The notes below the pieces were generated by a model that searched no databases, was not told the DNA's origin, and saw only the letters and a program-made list of their open reading frames with translations. A stretch of 49,022 nt of DNA from positions 1 to 49,022 of the forward strand of contig CAMYXV010000005.1 in NCBI GenBank assembly GCA_947303055.1, in the 5' to 3' direction. Of the stretch, positions 8,169-17,207 are shown one piece after another. Source of the stretch: an uncultured Bacteroidales bacterium (GTDB taxonomy: Bacteria > Bacteroidota > Bacteroidia > Bacteroidales > F082). The stretch's first letter is position 1. Every line of letters starts with the position of its first letter. Position numbers and translations under genes: made by a program.

Positions 8169-10946
8169 TTATTTAAGGATGAGTTTTTGGATGCTGTTGC
8201 CCATGGCCGTTTCAGCTTTGATCAGATAGAGACCTTTTTGCATACCCGAGAGGTCGAGGTTGCAGATGCCATTGCTGGCGATGGACTTTAGCACTTCCTG
8301 TCCGAGCACATTGTAAAGGACCACTCCGTTCAATCCTGGGGCGGTCACTGTAACGGTTTCGTTGGCAGGATTGGGGAATACCTCCATGGTGCCTTCGGTA
8401 ACGCTTTCGATGCCGTAGTTGCCGTAATACACTTTGTTGGAGGGACTTGACTCCACTTCGCCCTGAACACCAGTGACATAGTACATGGCACCACTCGTTT
8501 CGCTTGACAATTCAACTATATAGCTTGTCTCGGTCACATTGGAGGCAATCTGCTCGTCGCCACAATAAATGTTGTAATATTCTGCATCGTAAGCCGGCTG
8601 CCATTCCAGCAGTAATGCGCTGGCTTCGTCGTTGGTGGCTTTAAGGTGCATGGGGACCATTGTCCTGTTGATTTCGAGCTCTCGCCATTCAGGATGGTCA
8701 AACACGGTGGCGAACTCGGATTCGCATTGTCCGTTTTGGTAAATGGCCTTGACTTTATAGTAATAGACCTTTCCAAACGGGATGTTGCTTGGTTCGTTGT
8801 AGTAAGTTGTTGTCAACGATTTGATTAATTTGTATTCTTCGCCAAGCTCTTTCCTGTAGATCCTGTATCCGGAGAGTCCTTCTCCTTCGGCGGCATCCCA
8901 AGAGAACTTGAATCTGCCGTTTTCGAGTTGTTCATAAGTGAAATTCTTCGGAGCCATGCATTCGGCTTCAGCCATGGCACACGCTGATTCGGTGGCGTCC
9001 GACTCGCCCCCTTCGGTGAAGAGCGTGAGGTGGTAACAGTGACCGTCGTAGGCGGCATTCCTGTCAATAAATGTTGTGCCGTCGGAAACCATGCCGTACA
9101 GAAGACCGTCGCGATAGATGTTGTAGCCGTATCCTGGCTGTGCGACACCCGTCCACGAGAGTTTGATGTCTTGACCATCGATTTCGGCTGCGAGGTCAGT
9201 TGGCAGGTTGACGATTTCGCAGGTCTCGCCACAAGCATTGTTGGCGATGAAGAAAGTGCCAACAGGCATGTCGGCCGACGAACCATCATATTTGAAGATG
9301 ACCTTGTCTTCGCTGTCCTTGATGACAAAGCTGAGGTTGACAGGCTCGGCAGGAGCCGACCAAACAAATCTGACACGACCCATGGCCATTTCGATTTCTT
9401 GGGTGGTTTCTTCGCCACGTTCGGGGGCTATTTTTGCAAACATGATACCTGCAGAGTTATACAGCATCAGTTCGCCGCCAGCCCATCCTTCGACTTGGCT
9501 CGTAGTGGTGATGGTCCAAGGGCAGGTGGGCCCGAGGTTGACATCGTTGACAGTGGCTTTCTTGCCATAACTGCCTTTGAAAACGGGGTAAACGGAATAG
9601 TTGACCATGACGGGCGCGCCAACAGGGTCGATATAGGTCATGGCTTGGCCAGGGACAACGTTCTCGAACACCTTGACGATGGTCTCATCACGCATGATGA
9701 CGACTTGGCTGAGGGTATCGATGACGTCTCCGTTAAGGGTAAGGGTAGGGTTGGTCCAATTCAACGTTGCAGTAAAGGCATCGTCGCCATTGGGAACAGC
9801 GGTGAAGTCGCGAATGACTTTAGGCGTGTTGTTGAAGACCTCGGCGGGCACATAGTTGAAGATGGCATCCGCACCGCTGTTGTAGTCGATTTCGTCGACC
9901 ACAAACCAGCCATTGCTGCTACCGCCCCAACCCCAGTTGAAGTGGAAAAGGTCGTTGTCATCATAGCCGTCACACACAAAGGCATGGCCGGCATCTGAGC
10001 TGTTGCCCGAGTAATAGACGGGCCAGCCTTGGTCGAAGGAATCCTTCAGCAGGGCTTGCCATTCTTCCAAAGTGTGGCTGTTGCGGGTGCGCCTGCGGCA
10101 TTTATTGGTATAGCCGAAGTACATCAACACGGCATCGGGCACGTCTTCCGAATAGGCACCGCTTCCCGAGCCTGAATACATCATATCTACCGCTATGCCG
10201 CAGTGGTACATGAAATAGGCGACGGCATCGATTTGCTCTTGAGGGGAGGAAAGCGTGATGGTGAGAGGCATGTTGTCCCAATCGTAGGTCGTTTCACCGA
10301 AATTGGCCGAGAGGGTTTCGCCTTGATAGAAATAGGAGTGGCTTCCTGACCCTTGGAGAGGATGGTTCCAATACTTCATCACCTGTGACATGGCGGTAGC
10401 CACGCAACCAGCATAGGCTCTTCCACCGGAACCACCAGTGGCCGGAGGGCAGAACCAGTTGTAGGGCTCGCTTTGATTCCAACGGGTCTCTACTAAGAAG
10501 CTGGCTTTTTTGCCACGGTTGCGGGAGGGCAGTTGCCCACTTTCCTTGAGCATTTCCCATTCCACGGCAACTTCAGCACTTTGGACAGTTTTACGCGCTT
10601 GACTGCGTCCTTCAGCGATGGAATTAAGGTAATAGGCCACCTCAGGTGACATGTTTTCGGTTTCAAAAATGCCTTCGTCGGAGTAACCCACGATGGGGCG
10701 ATAGCAGTCATCGGCTGAGAGGATGACAAATCCTGTGTTACCGAAGTTGAAGACATAGAACGAGGTCTCGCCTCGTGCCGACATGACAGTGTAGACGAGT
10801 TGAAGGTCGGTGAGTTGACAGGCTTGGTTGAGGTTGGCATTCACAAAGGCCAAGCCTAGTTCCTTTGCCCTGTCTGCCCCTATGGGATGTGCATAGATGC
10901 CTATGCTACAGAGCAATACGAAAAAGAGAATAAAAGCTTTTTTCAT
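8169..10946 (-). CDS. C10-family (streptopain-like) cysteine peptidase with Spi-type propeptide, Fn3-like repeats and T9SS CTD
   Basis: GGRAYAGCVATAMSQVMKYWNHP (catalytic Cys) and AGHAFVCDGYDDNDLFHFNWGWGG (catalytic His); C-terminal VFPNPANETVTVTAPG...GLYLIKAETAMGNSIQKLILK. Confidence 0.92.
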   Translation of the reverse strand: MKKAFILFFVLLCSIGIYAHPIGADRAKELGLAFVNANLNQACQLTDLQLVYTVMSARGETSFYVFNFGNTGFVILSADDCYRPIVGYSDEGIFETENMSPEVAYYLNSIAEGRSQARKTVQSAEVAVEWEMLKESGQLPSRNRGKKASFLVETRWNQSEPYNWFCPPATGGSGGRAYAGCVATAMSQVMKYWNHPLQGSGSHSYFYQGETLSANFGETTYDWDNMPLTITLSSPQEQIDAVAYFMYHCGIAVDMMYSGSGSGAYSEDVPDAVLMYFGYTNKCRRRTRNSHTLEEWQALLKDSFDQGWPVYYSGNSSDAGHAFVCDGYDDNDLFHFNWGWGGSSNGWFVVDEIDYNSGADAIFNYVPAEVFNNTPKVIRDFTAVPNGDDAFTATLNWTNPTLTLNGDVIDTLSQVVIMRDETIVKVFENVVPGQAMTYIDPVGAPVMVNYSVYPVFKGSYGKKATVNDVNLGPTCPWTITTTSQVEGWAGGELMLYNSAGIMFAKIAPERGEETTQEIEMAMGRVRFVWSAPAEPVNLSFVIKDSEDKVIFKYDGSSADMPVGTFFIANNACGETCEIVNLPTDLAAEIDGQDIKLSWTGVAQPGYGYNIYRDGLLYGMVSDGTTFIDRNAAYDGHCYHLTLFTEGGESDATESACAMAEAECMAPKNFTYEQLENGRFKFSWDAAEGEGLSGYRIYRKELGEEYKLIKSLTTTYYNEPSNIPFGKVYYYKVKAIYQNGQCESEFATVFDHPEWRELEINRTMVPMHLKATNDEASALLLEWQPAYDAEYYNIYCGDEQIASNVTETSYIVELSSETSGAMYYVTGVQGEVESSPSNKVYYGNYGIESVTEGTMEVFPNPANETVTVTAPGLNGVVLYNVLGQEVLKSIASNGICNLDLSGMQKGLYLIKAETAMGNSIQKLILK

Positions 10947-11110
10947 AGTGTGATAATTTATGGTTGATTTCATGCGCCAAATGTAGGAAAAAAAGAGAAA
11001 TGTGCGCATATATAAATAAGTTGTCCAAATAATCTAAGGGATGAAGGGACTAATGTGGGGCGCGAAATGTTGGAAGGTTTTTGGATATTGGTTGACCCAT
11101 GATAGGGATG

Positions 11111-11132
11111 TTTGGTGCAAATTTGGGGCAAA
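11111..11132. repeat. 11-bp tandem direct repeat TTTGGKGCAAA x2
   Basis: TTTGGTGCAAA|TTTGGGGCAAA upstream of the integrase. Confidence 0.75.
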
Positions 11133-11137
11133 ATGAA

Positions 11138-11172
11138 AAACCCCTAACTGATTCTCAATCAATTAGAGGTTT
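11138..11172. terminator. imperfect hairpin, possible bidirectional terminator or recombination-site dyad
   Basis: AAACCCCTAACTGATT-ctc-AATCAATTAGAGGTTT: 16-bp stem with two mismatches, U-rich tracts on both sides. Confidence 0.55.
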
Positions 11173-11307
11173 ATTTTGTAGCCCATAGCGGAATCATAAA
11201 TCTTATTTCGCTGAAATAATTCTATCATTTAATATTATTGATATTCAATTATATATCCGATAAATTCTTAAATCGGATAATAAGATTATTATGCTATATT
11301 GCATTTC

Positions 11308-11338
11308 TTTCGGGCATTTTTACTATTTTTGCCCGAAA
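11308..11338 (+). promoter_or_regulatory. integrase promoter with inverted repeat flanking the -7 box
   Basis: TTTCGGGC (11308-11315) / GCCCGAAA (11331-11338) flank TATTTTTG, 30 bp upstream of the integrase start region. Confidence 0.6.
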
Positions 11339-11360
11339 CTAACACACACACATTTTCATT

Positions 11361-12854
11361 ATGGAACGCATTACAATTCTGACCATCGGGACTTTCAAAG
11401 ATGATGAAAACGATGGCAAAACAAAAAAGTCCACTAAGCACACAAAGAAAACGAGTGGCAATGTAAGATTAAGATTCAGATTCTATGACAGCAAGAAAGC
11501 CGATTTCTCTTATAGGAGTGAAATTGTAGCCGACTTGAAGGATTTGGCAAAGTTCAACAATGATGGTACACTGAAAGCGGGAACGAAGATTTACGACCCT
11601 GTTTTGGTTAAACAGATTGCCAATGAAATTGACGCGATGAAAAGAGCCTATTCAGCAATGAAACAAGGCGGTTACGACATGACAAGCAAAGTGTTTAACG
11701 AAATGGTGTTTAGGGAGCTTCACCCCGAACAATCCGAGCCAAGCAAAACCGTCACTTTGTCGGAACGCCTCAATGCATTCATTGAGGATTCATATAAACA
11801 AGGCGTTTGGGGTGAAAGCCGATACTCACTTTATAAACTTGTCGCCAAAGAGGTAGAACGATTCTTGACCGTGAAAGGTAGAACCGCCATGACTCCCTCG
11901 GACTTCACCCCAAATGACGTAATGGAATACCGCCAATTCATCGTTGATGAATACAAGTATGTGAAGAAATGGCCAAAGTTATACGCAAACGAACCCTCAA
12001 GACACATTCCAAACGAACCAAGAAACCAAAACACGGCTGCAACCCGCGTGAAGCAATTAAAGGCGTTTTTCAGTGCTTTGGAAGATGCTGACGAAATTGC
12101 AAAGTCGCCATTCCGCAAGTTGGGCAAAGACCGTGTAAAGATGGCAACAAAAGAACGCTACGACGAACCAGTTTTTCTCCATTTCGAGGAGTTCATGACC
12201 GTGATGAATACCGATGTTCCCGAAAGCCATAGGGAAACAAAGGACGCTTTTTTGCTCCAATGCGCTTTTGGTTGCCGTGTGGCCGACTTTCAGAAACTAA
12301 CGATGGCCAATGTCGGCGTGGATAAAAACGGCATTCCATACATACATTATTTGCCGAATAAGACGAAAAAAGAGCAGCGCGACAATTCCGAAATCGAAAC
12401 CCCGATAATTCGTTACGCTTTGGATATTGTGAAAAAATACAAGTTCAATTTCCACATTCTCCATTATGTGAGCGGGGAATGGGGGTACAATGCCAAAATC
12501 AGACAATTGTTGCAGAAGTGCAGGATTGATAGGAAATGCAATGTCTACAACGAAGAAATAGAAGATAACGAGTATAAACCTTTATATGAGTTGGCCAGTA
12601 GTAAACTTTGCAGGAAAACCCATGTTGATATTATGAATAAGGCGCAAGTCAATCTCTATGCGGCTGGACTTCATCGAATTGGGTCTGATGCCGTGAATAG
12701 GTACACCAGACTTGAATTGTCCGACAAATTCAAATTGATGTGTTTCGCCTTTGGGCAACCTGAATACAAAGTGGATAAATCGTTGAATGTAATTGATGGA
12801 AGCATTATGAGAAAAATGAAGCCATCAACCAAGCCGATACCCGTTTTTGGGTGA
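11361..12854 (+). CDS. tyrosine recombinase / site-specific integrase
   Basis: Catalytic-domain motifs LLQCAFGCRVADFQKLTMANV, ASSKLCRKTHVDIMNK, AGLHRIGSDAVNRYTRLE with terminal Tyr; SAM-like N-terminal core. Confidence 0.85.
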   Translation: MERITILTIGTFKDDENDGKTKKSTKHTKKTSGNVRLRFRFYDSKKADFSYRSEIVADLKDLAKFNNDGTLKAGTKIYDPVLVKQIANEIDAMKRAYSAMKQGGYDMTSKVFNEMVFRELHPEQSEPSKTVTLSERLNAFIEDSYKQGVWGESRYSLYKLVAKEVERFLTVKGRTAMTPSDFTPNDVMEYRQFIVDEYKYVKKWPKLYANEPSRHIPNEPRNQNTAATRVKQLKAFFSALEDADEIAKSPFRKLGKDRVKMATKERYDEPVFLHFEEFMTVMNTDVPESHRETKDAFLLQCAFGCRVADFQKLTMANVGVDKNGIPYIHYLPNKTKKEQRDNSEIETPIIRYALDIVKKYKFNFHILHYVSGEWGYNAKIRQLLQKCRIDRKCNVYNEEIEDNEYKPLYELASSKLCRKTHVDIMNKAQVNLYAAGLHRIGSDAVNRYTRLELSDKFKLMCFAFGQPEYKVDKSLNVIDGSIMRKMKPSTKPIPVFG

Positions 12855-12975
12855 TTAAGGTCTCTCCGTTTGAAGGCGCAGAAGATACCGAGATAGGGGA
12901 GAAGATGAAGGATGAAATCCACGTGTTTATCCATTACAGTAGCATTGTGCGATCTCGAGTTTTCTCCAAGAATAC
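12797..12975 (+). pseudogene. C-terminal remnant of a VapE/DUF3874-like primase-helicase (tentative)
   Basis: Start-less frame overlapping the integrase 3' end translates WKHYEKNEAINQADTRFWVIKVSPFEGAEDTEIGEKMKDEIHVFIHYSSIVRSRVFSKN; the RFWVxxV...EKMKxEIxxFxHY pattern resembles phage/plasmid primase proteins. Confidence 0.4.
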
Positions 12976-12993
12976 CTCAATCTTTTTTCCTGA

Positions 12994-13791
12994 TCATTGT
13001 TGAATTGCCGACTCTAAAGGTCTTGCTCGGTATTGTCCGTTGGCATCGGTATCAATGATGATCTTTATCCAGCCGAGACGTTCTCTGTTATCGTCTTTGC
13101 ATTTGATTCCTAGATAAAAAGCTTCGTCTAACGGCATATTAAAGCAATCCGTTGGGGCAATCGAAAACGATTCATAGACGGTGGCCTCTGTTACCTCTGG
13201 ATTGAGATAATAAGGGAACTCCATGCTGGATTCATATAGTTGCATCGACGATGAGGCATCGTAAGTGAAGTTGGAGGCAAGCTCATCATCCTTTCCATGT
13301 TGGACAAGAGTTACTGTTTCAAACGTTTCATAAAGGGGGTCTGCCTCCTCGATTTTGCTGCAAGTCCTTTTGTAATCAATGTAAATCAGAGGAATGCTGT
13401 CCGTTTGATAAACGGTAGAGTCGGCATGTTGGAAGACTTCGTTATCTATCACCTTTGTGTGGAATGACAACGTCAACACGGGAGAACCAATGAAAATGTT
13501 GTAATAGTTTCTTGCCAACCCTGTAGGATAGGACGACAATTCAGAAAATAGTTCAAACTTGAAACGAGGATCTTTCATGACAAAATCACCGATATACCAC
13601 GACTTGTCGTAATCATCAGTATGATAATACTCCCACTCAATGCTGTCGTATGTCACGACATCCATACCTTCATAATTACCGAAGGTGATTTGATTAGTGG
13701 TAGGTTCTTCACCTGGTTTCGGGTCTTTCTCGCACGACGGCATAACGCAAACCACCGCCAGCGCCAATGCGAATAATAAGGTCTTTTTCAT
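12994..13791 (-). CDS. lipoprotein, unknown function
   Basis: MKKTLLFALALAVVCVMPSCEKDPKPGEEP lipobox. Confidence 0.65.
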   Translation of the reverse strand: MKKTLLFALALAVVCVMPSCEKDPKPGEEPTTNQITFGNYEGMDVVTYDSIEWEYYHTDDYDKSWYIGDFVMKDPRFKFELFSELSSYPTGLARNYYNIFIGSPVLTLSFHTKVIDNEVFQHADSTVYQTDSIPLIYIDYKRTCSKIEEADPLYETFETVTLVQHGKDDELASNFTYDASSSMQLYESSMEFPYYLNPEVTEATVYESFSIAPTDCFNMPLDEAFYLGIKCKDDNRERLGWIKIIIDTDANGQYRARPLESAIQQ

Positions 13792-13822
13792 TGCTATTTG
13801 TTTTAATTGGTTTATCGTTTTC

Positions 13823-15598
13823 TTATTTCTTCACCGCCACTCGCGCCACATGCTTTTTCCCTTCCGTATCGGTAATCCGCAGCAAATAAACCCCTTCTGC
13901 CAGCCCAGCCACACTGATTTCATTCGCATCGCGCACGGTCTTCACCACCTGCCCAAGCCCATTATAAACCTGCACTTCGGCGGGATCAATGCCTTCAATA
14001 ACAACCCTGTCCTTGGCTGGAGTGGGATAAACCTTAATAGGGCTTTCCATGTTTTCGCTTACTGCATCCGGAATAAAAGTACAAGAATACTCACCGTAAT
14101 GGTAAAGCATAGTAGTATTACCCTCCTCATAATAGCATCTGATATAGCAAAACTCTCCGCTATCATTGCCACCGCCATAACAAGTCAGCTCATCAGGGAA
14201 CAAGCCTTTATCATATCCAATTCCGTCGATAATCCATCCCTCAAAAATCGGATCTGTACCCCCATCGCTTTCATAAGCGGTCACATGTTGCCTTCGGTAT
14301 GATATATCAAAATATGAATCGCCAACAATATATCCAACACTGTCAACCGTAACAAGATACGTACATTCAGCAACATCACAATACCACGAATCACCCGCTT
14401 CGGCGTTGAAGTCATACAACACCGTGAATTCATCCTTCGTTTGATTGTACCAATAAACGATATTGTTTTCCTGATAAACGTATTGATCGTCGTTGACCAC
14501 ACTACAGGTGTGTCCATGCACTTCCTCAACGCCTGTCACTGAATACCTTACGTAATAGAAAGGAGGTTCCGTAATCGGTCCATTGGATAACACATGGAAA
14601 TACCACTCTGCTCCTTGGGGTGCAAATTGCCTGCTTTGGTTTACGATTTCATCAGCTCGTAAAGTGCTCCTATAATATAGCGGAATCCATTCATAGCTTT
14701 GAAAGTAATACCAGCCCATAGTATATAAACGTTGGTCGTTGCACATGTACAGCTCTTCCCTTTGTGGCCCGCTGGCCCATGAATATATGTATTCACCGAC
14801 CGGAATGAAATGCTCGCCATGATCGGTCGAATACAACAATATGTTGTGTGCCTGACCGAGACGCTGTATTGTGAAAACAACATCGTCATCTGAGACCGCA
14901 ATGGTGTATCTCCCTGTAAAGTAAACACCATTATGATAGATGAAATTATGGTAATTTGTTTCTGCTACAATGATGTTGCCTTCATTATCCAATTCCATCT
15001 GTCTCATATATTCGGATTCAGCCTTCAGTTCCCACTGCGTCATGTCATACGTCGTGGCACTGTAAATTCCAGTAGTATTGCCAACATAAACGTTTCCGGC
15101 TCTGTCGGCAAGCAAACCTATGCAGGTCTGGTCATCATCAAGGAACGGTAGCGTCGTCTCGTTCCAAGTCTCACCGCCGTCGAGTGTCCACGCCAAAATA
15201 TTGTTGCTGCATAAAAACAGGCTGTCGTTTGAGACCGAATACATCCTGTCGACATAGTTCCGAGCGATTCCGTTCGGTTGCACATTCCATGTGTCACCGT
15301 TGTCGTCGGAATACCATATCTTATTGGTATGGTCATTGAAGACGAAGATTCGCCCTTGCTTGTTGATCAGAAACTCTGAAGTTTCCACATTGCTCTGGTC
15401 ATAAATAGGTTCCATAGTCTCGCCAAAGTCTCGCGAACGGTACAGTGTTTCATCATAATAGGCGCCACTGTAAAACCTGTCGTCATTGGCTGCCACACCT
15501 ATTAACCCATAGGGATTCAACAAATCAGTCCAGATGTTTTGCGCCTCCAGAACTCCAAGCCATCCGAGGCAAAGCAAAAAGATAAACAGCTTTTTCAT
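13823..15598 (-). CDS. secreted BNR/propeller-like protein with T9SS CTD (type IEG-B)
   Basis: IWYSDDNGDTWNV, LAWTLDGGETWNE repeats; CTD VYPTPAKDRVVIEGIDPAEVQVYNGLGQVVKTV...GVYLLRITDTEGKKHVARVAVKK. Confidence 0.8.
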   Translation of the reverse strand: MKKLFIFLLCLGWLGVLEAQNIWTDLLNPYGLIGVAANDDRFYSGAYYDETLYRSRDFGETMEPIYDQSNVETSEFLINKQGRIFVFNDHTNKIWYSDDNGDTWNVQPNGIARNYVDRMYSVSNDSLFLCSNNILAWTLDGGETWNETTLPFLDDDQTCIGLLADRAGNVYVGNTTGIYSATTYDMTQWELKAESEYMRQMELDNEGNIIVAETNYHNFIYHNGVYFTGRYTIAVSDDDVVFTIQRLGQAHNILLYSTDHGEHFIPVGEYIYSWASGPQREELYMCNDQRLYTMGWYYFQSYEWIPLYYRSTLRADEIVNQSRQFAPQGAEWYFHVLSNGPITEPPFYYVRYSVTGVEEVHGHTCSVVNDDQYVYQENNIVYWYNQTKDEFTVLYDFNAEAGDSWYCDVAECTYLVTVDSVGYIVGDSYFDISYRRQHVTAYESDGGTDPIFEGWIIDGIGYDKGLFPDELTCYGGGNDSGEFCYIRCYYEEGNTTMLYHYGEYSCTFIPDAVSENMESPIKVYPTPAKDRVVIEGIDPAEVQVYNGLGQVVKTVRDANEISVAGLAEGVYLLRITDTEGKKHVARVAVKK

Positions 15599-15635
15599 AG
15601 TTCTATGGTTTTATTTCCAGCAAAAGTACTGATTA

Positions 15636-17207
15636 TTAATAAATGTCAAGCTCCTTAATCCACTTCCCCGTTTCCGCAAGGGTCGTTGAGCCTGTCGAAA
15701 CGCCCGCATACACCTTCCAAACATAAACTCCCGCACCCCAGTCCGTTGCATCAATCTCTGTCACATTCTCCGTGAGGGCTTGGCTGTGGATGAGTCTTCC
15801 GTTGATGTCGTACACTTCCACGATGGCGTTCTGCAAGGCTGTTCGGATATTAAGCGTGTTGCCGCCTGGGTTGGGATAAGCCGTAGCTACCGCAAATCCA
15901 TGCGAATGGGCTTCCTCTACATTCCAGAAATCCTCAGGCGTGATTCTAAATATACAATAGTCCACATAGCCAGTCGTTTTGGAACGATTGGAGCAAACGA
16001 TACAACCGCCATCCGGACAAACGGCAATATCCAACGGACCGAGATAATATCCATCTGGCTTGAAATAGATTTCACTCAATTTATTCAAATCCTCATCCAT
16101 ATAGCCTACATATAAATTGTAAAAATCCATATCCTTAACTCCATCATTTCGTCTTTCCTCTATCTCATTTTTAAATGAAGGGCGGACATCCATCCAACCG
16201 AGCATGTAAATTTCGCCATTGGCACCGAAGCACATGCCGAACCCCTCATCGTTGCCTTCGGGATTGACCACGCCCCAATTCCAATGAATAAGATTAAAGT
16301 CTTCATCAAACGAAGCCATAATGACATCCGAATTGCCCTTTTCCCCATCAGGTGTTTCGCTGCTAATCGAATAGGTTCGTCCATTATTGGAATTGAGACT
16401 TATTTCCGTTGGGGCTTCTGAAATACTGTATAACCACCTTGAAGCAGGAGGATAATATATCATGCCTGCTTGTTCAACAATTGAAACGGTATTCAAATCT
16501 TCATCCAAAATATGACAATCAAAAGAATATCCTTCACCAGGGTTTCCCAAAATGATACGACAACCTAAAGAATCGGGAGAAGAGAATAAGAAATTGGTCA
16601 ATGTAACACGCAAGTCAGGGAAAATCCTTTCCTTCACAACATTACCTTGGTCATTAAACTTCACAATATGCATGGATTCCATTTGGTTAATCATCCACAA
16701 ACTGTCAACAGGATATGACAATATCAGGCCACCGTCATTTGAAAACACAGAATAAATCTGATTCCTGTAATATGTCGTAATCGAAGGATGGTCGAAGTCG
16801 AGGCCTTCCCAATTATAGCCTGTATAAGTCAGCGACAAATCATTGGTATTAACGTCCATCACGCAGAGCAAGGGCAACGTGTCGTTATCATCCGCACGGA
16901 ACGACACATAACGAAACTTCCCATTCATAAAATTACCCTGACCCCAGTATTCCAACCGATTATTGGGCAAGCCAATGGAATCTAGGATTTCGCCAACGTA
17001 GGTCATTTTCATAAGAACGCGATTTCCGGTATCAGTCCCACCAAAAGCCAGAAATGCATTCTCCTCAATGCTTTTCACCACTTTAATCCAAACATCCTCC
17101 GAAGTGTATATCGTTGCAAGTTCTTCAGGGTACTCCTGCGCCTGCATCGTCGCCCCTCCCGCCATCAGTAGGAATGCAAGCAAAAGGTAAAGTCTTGTTG
17201 TTTTCAT
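15636..17207 (-). CDS. secreted protein with T9SS CTD (paralog family P1, GKWIKE type)
   Basis: Leader MKTTRLYLLLAFLLMAGGATMQAQ; CTD AYPNPGGNTLNIRTALQNAIVEVYDINGRLIHS...GKWIKELDIY. Confidence 0.8.
   Translation of the reverse strand: MKTTRLYLLLAFLLMAGGATMQAQEYPEELATIYTSEDVWIKVVKSIEENAFLAFGGTDTGNRVLMKMTYVGEILDSIGLPNNRLEYWGQGNFMNGKFRYVSFRADDNDTLPLLCVMDVNTNDLSLTYTGYNWEGLDFDHPSITTYYRNQIYSVFSNDGGLILSYPVDSLWMINQMESMHIVKFNDQGNVVKERIFPDLRVTLTNFLFSSPDSLGCRIILGNPGEGYSFDCHILDEDLNTVSIVEQAGMIYYPPASRWLYSISEAPTEISLNSNNGRTYSISSETPDGEKGNSDVIMASFDEDFNLIHWNWGVVNPEGNDEGFGMCFGANGEIYMLGWMDVRPSFKNEIEERRNDGVKDMDFYNLYVGYMDEDLNKLSEIYFKPDGYYLGPLDIAVCPDGGCIVCSNRSKTTGYVDYCIFRITPEDFWNVEEAHSHGFAVATAYPNPGGNTLNIRTALQNAIVEVYDINGRLIHSQALTENVTEIDATDWGAGVYVWKVYAGVSTGSTTLAETGKWIKELDIY

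Noticed and set aside
9030-9998. 322-aa + strand ORF antisense to the C10 peptidase
   Set aside because: Shadow ORF opposite a confident peptidase CDS; no promoter or domain.
11361-12854. Integrase as the driver of cargo cassette shuffling (integron- or shufflon-like)
   Set aside because: I found no copies of its upstream dyads at the cargo boundaries; the long direct repeats there are sufficient for homologous recombination.
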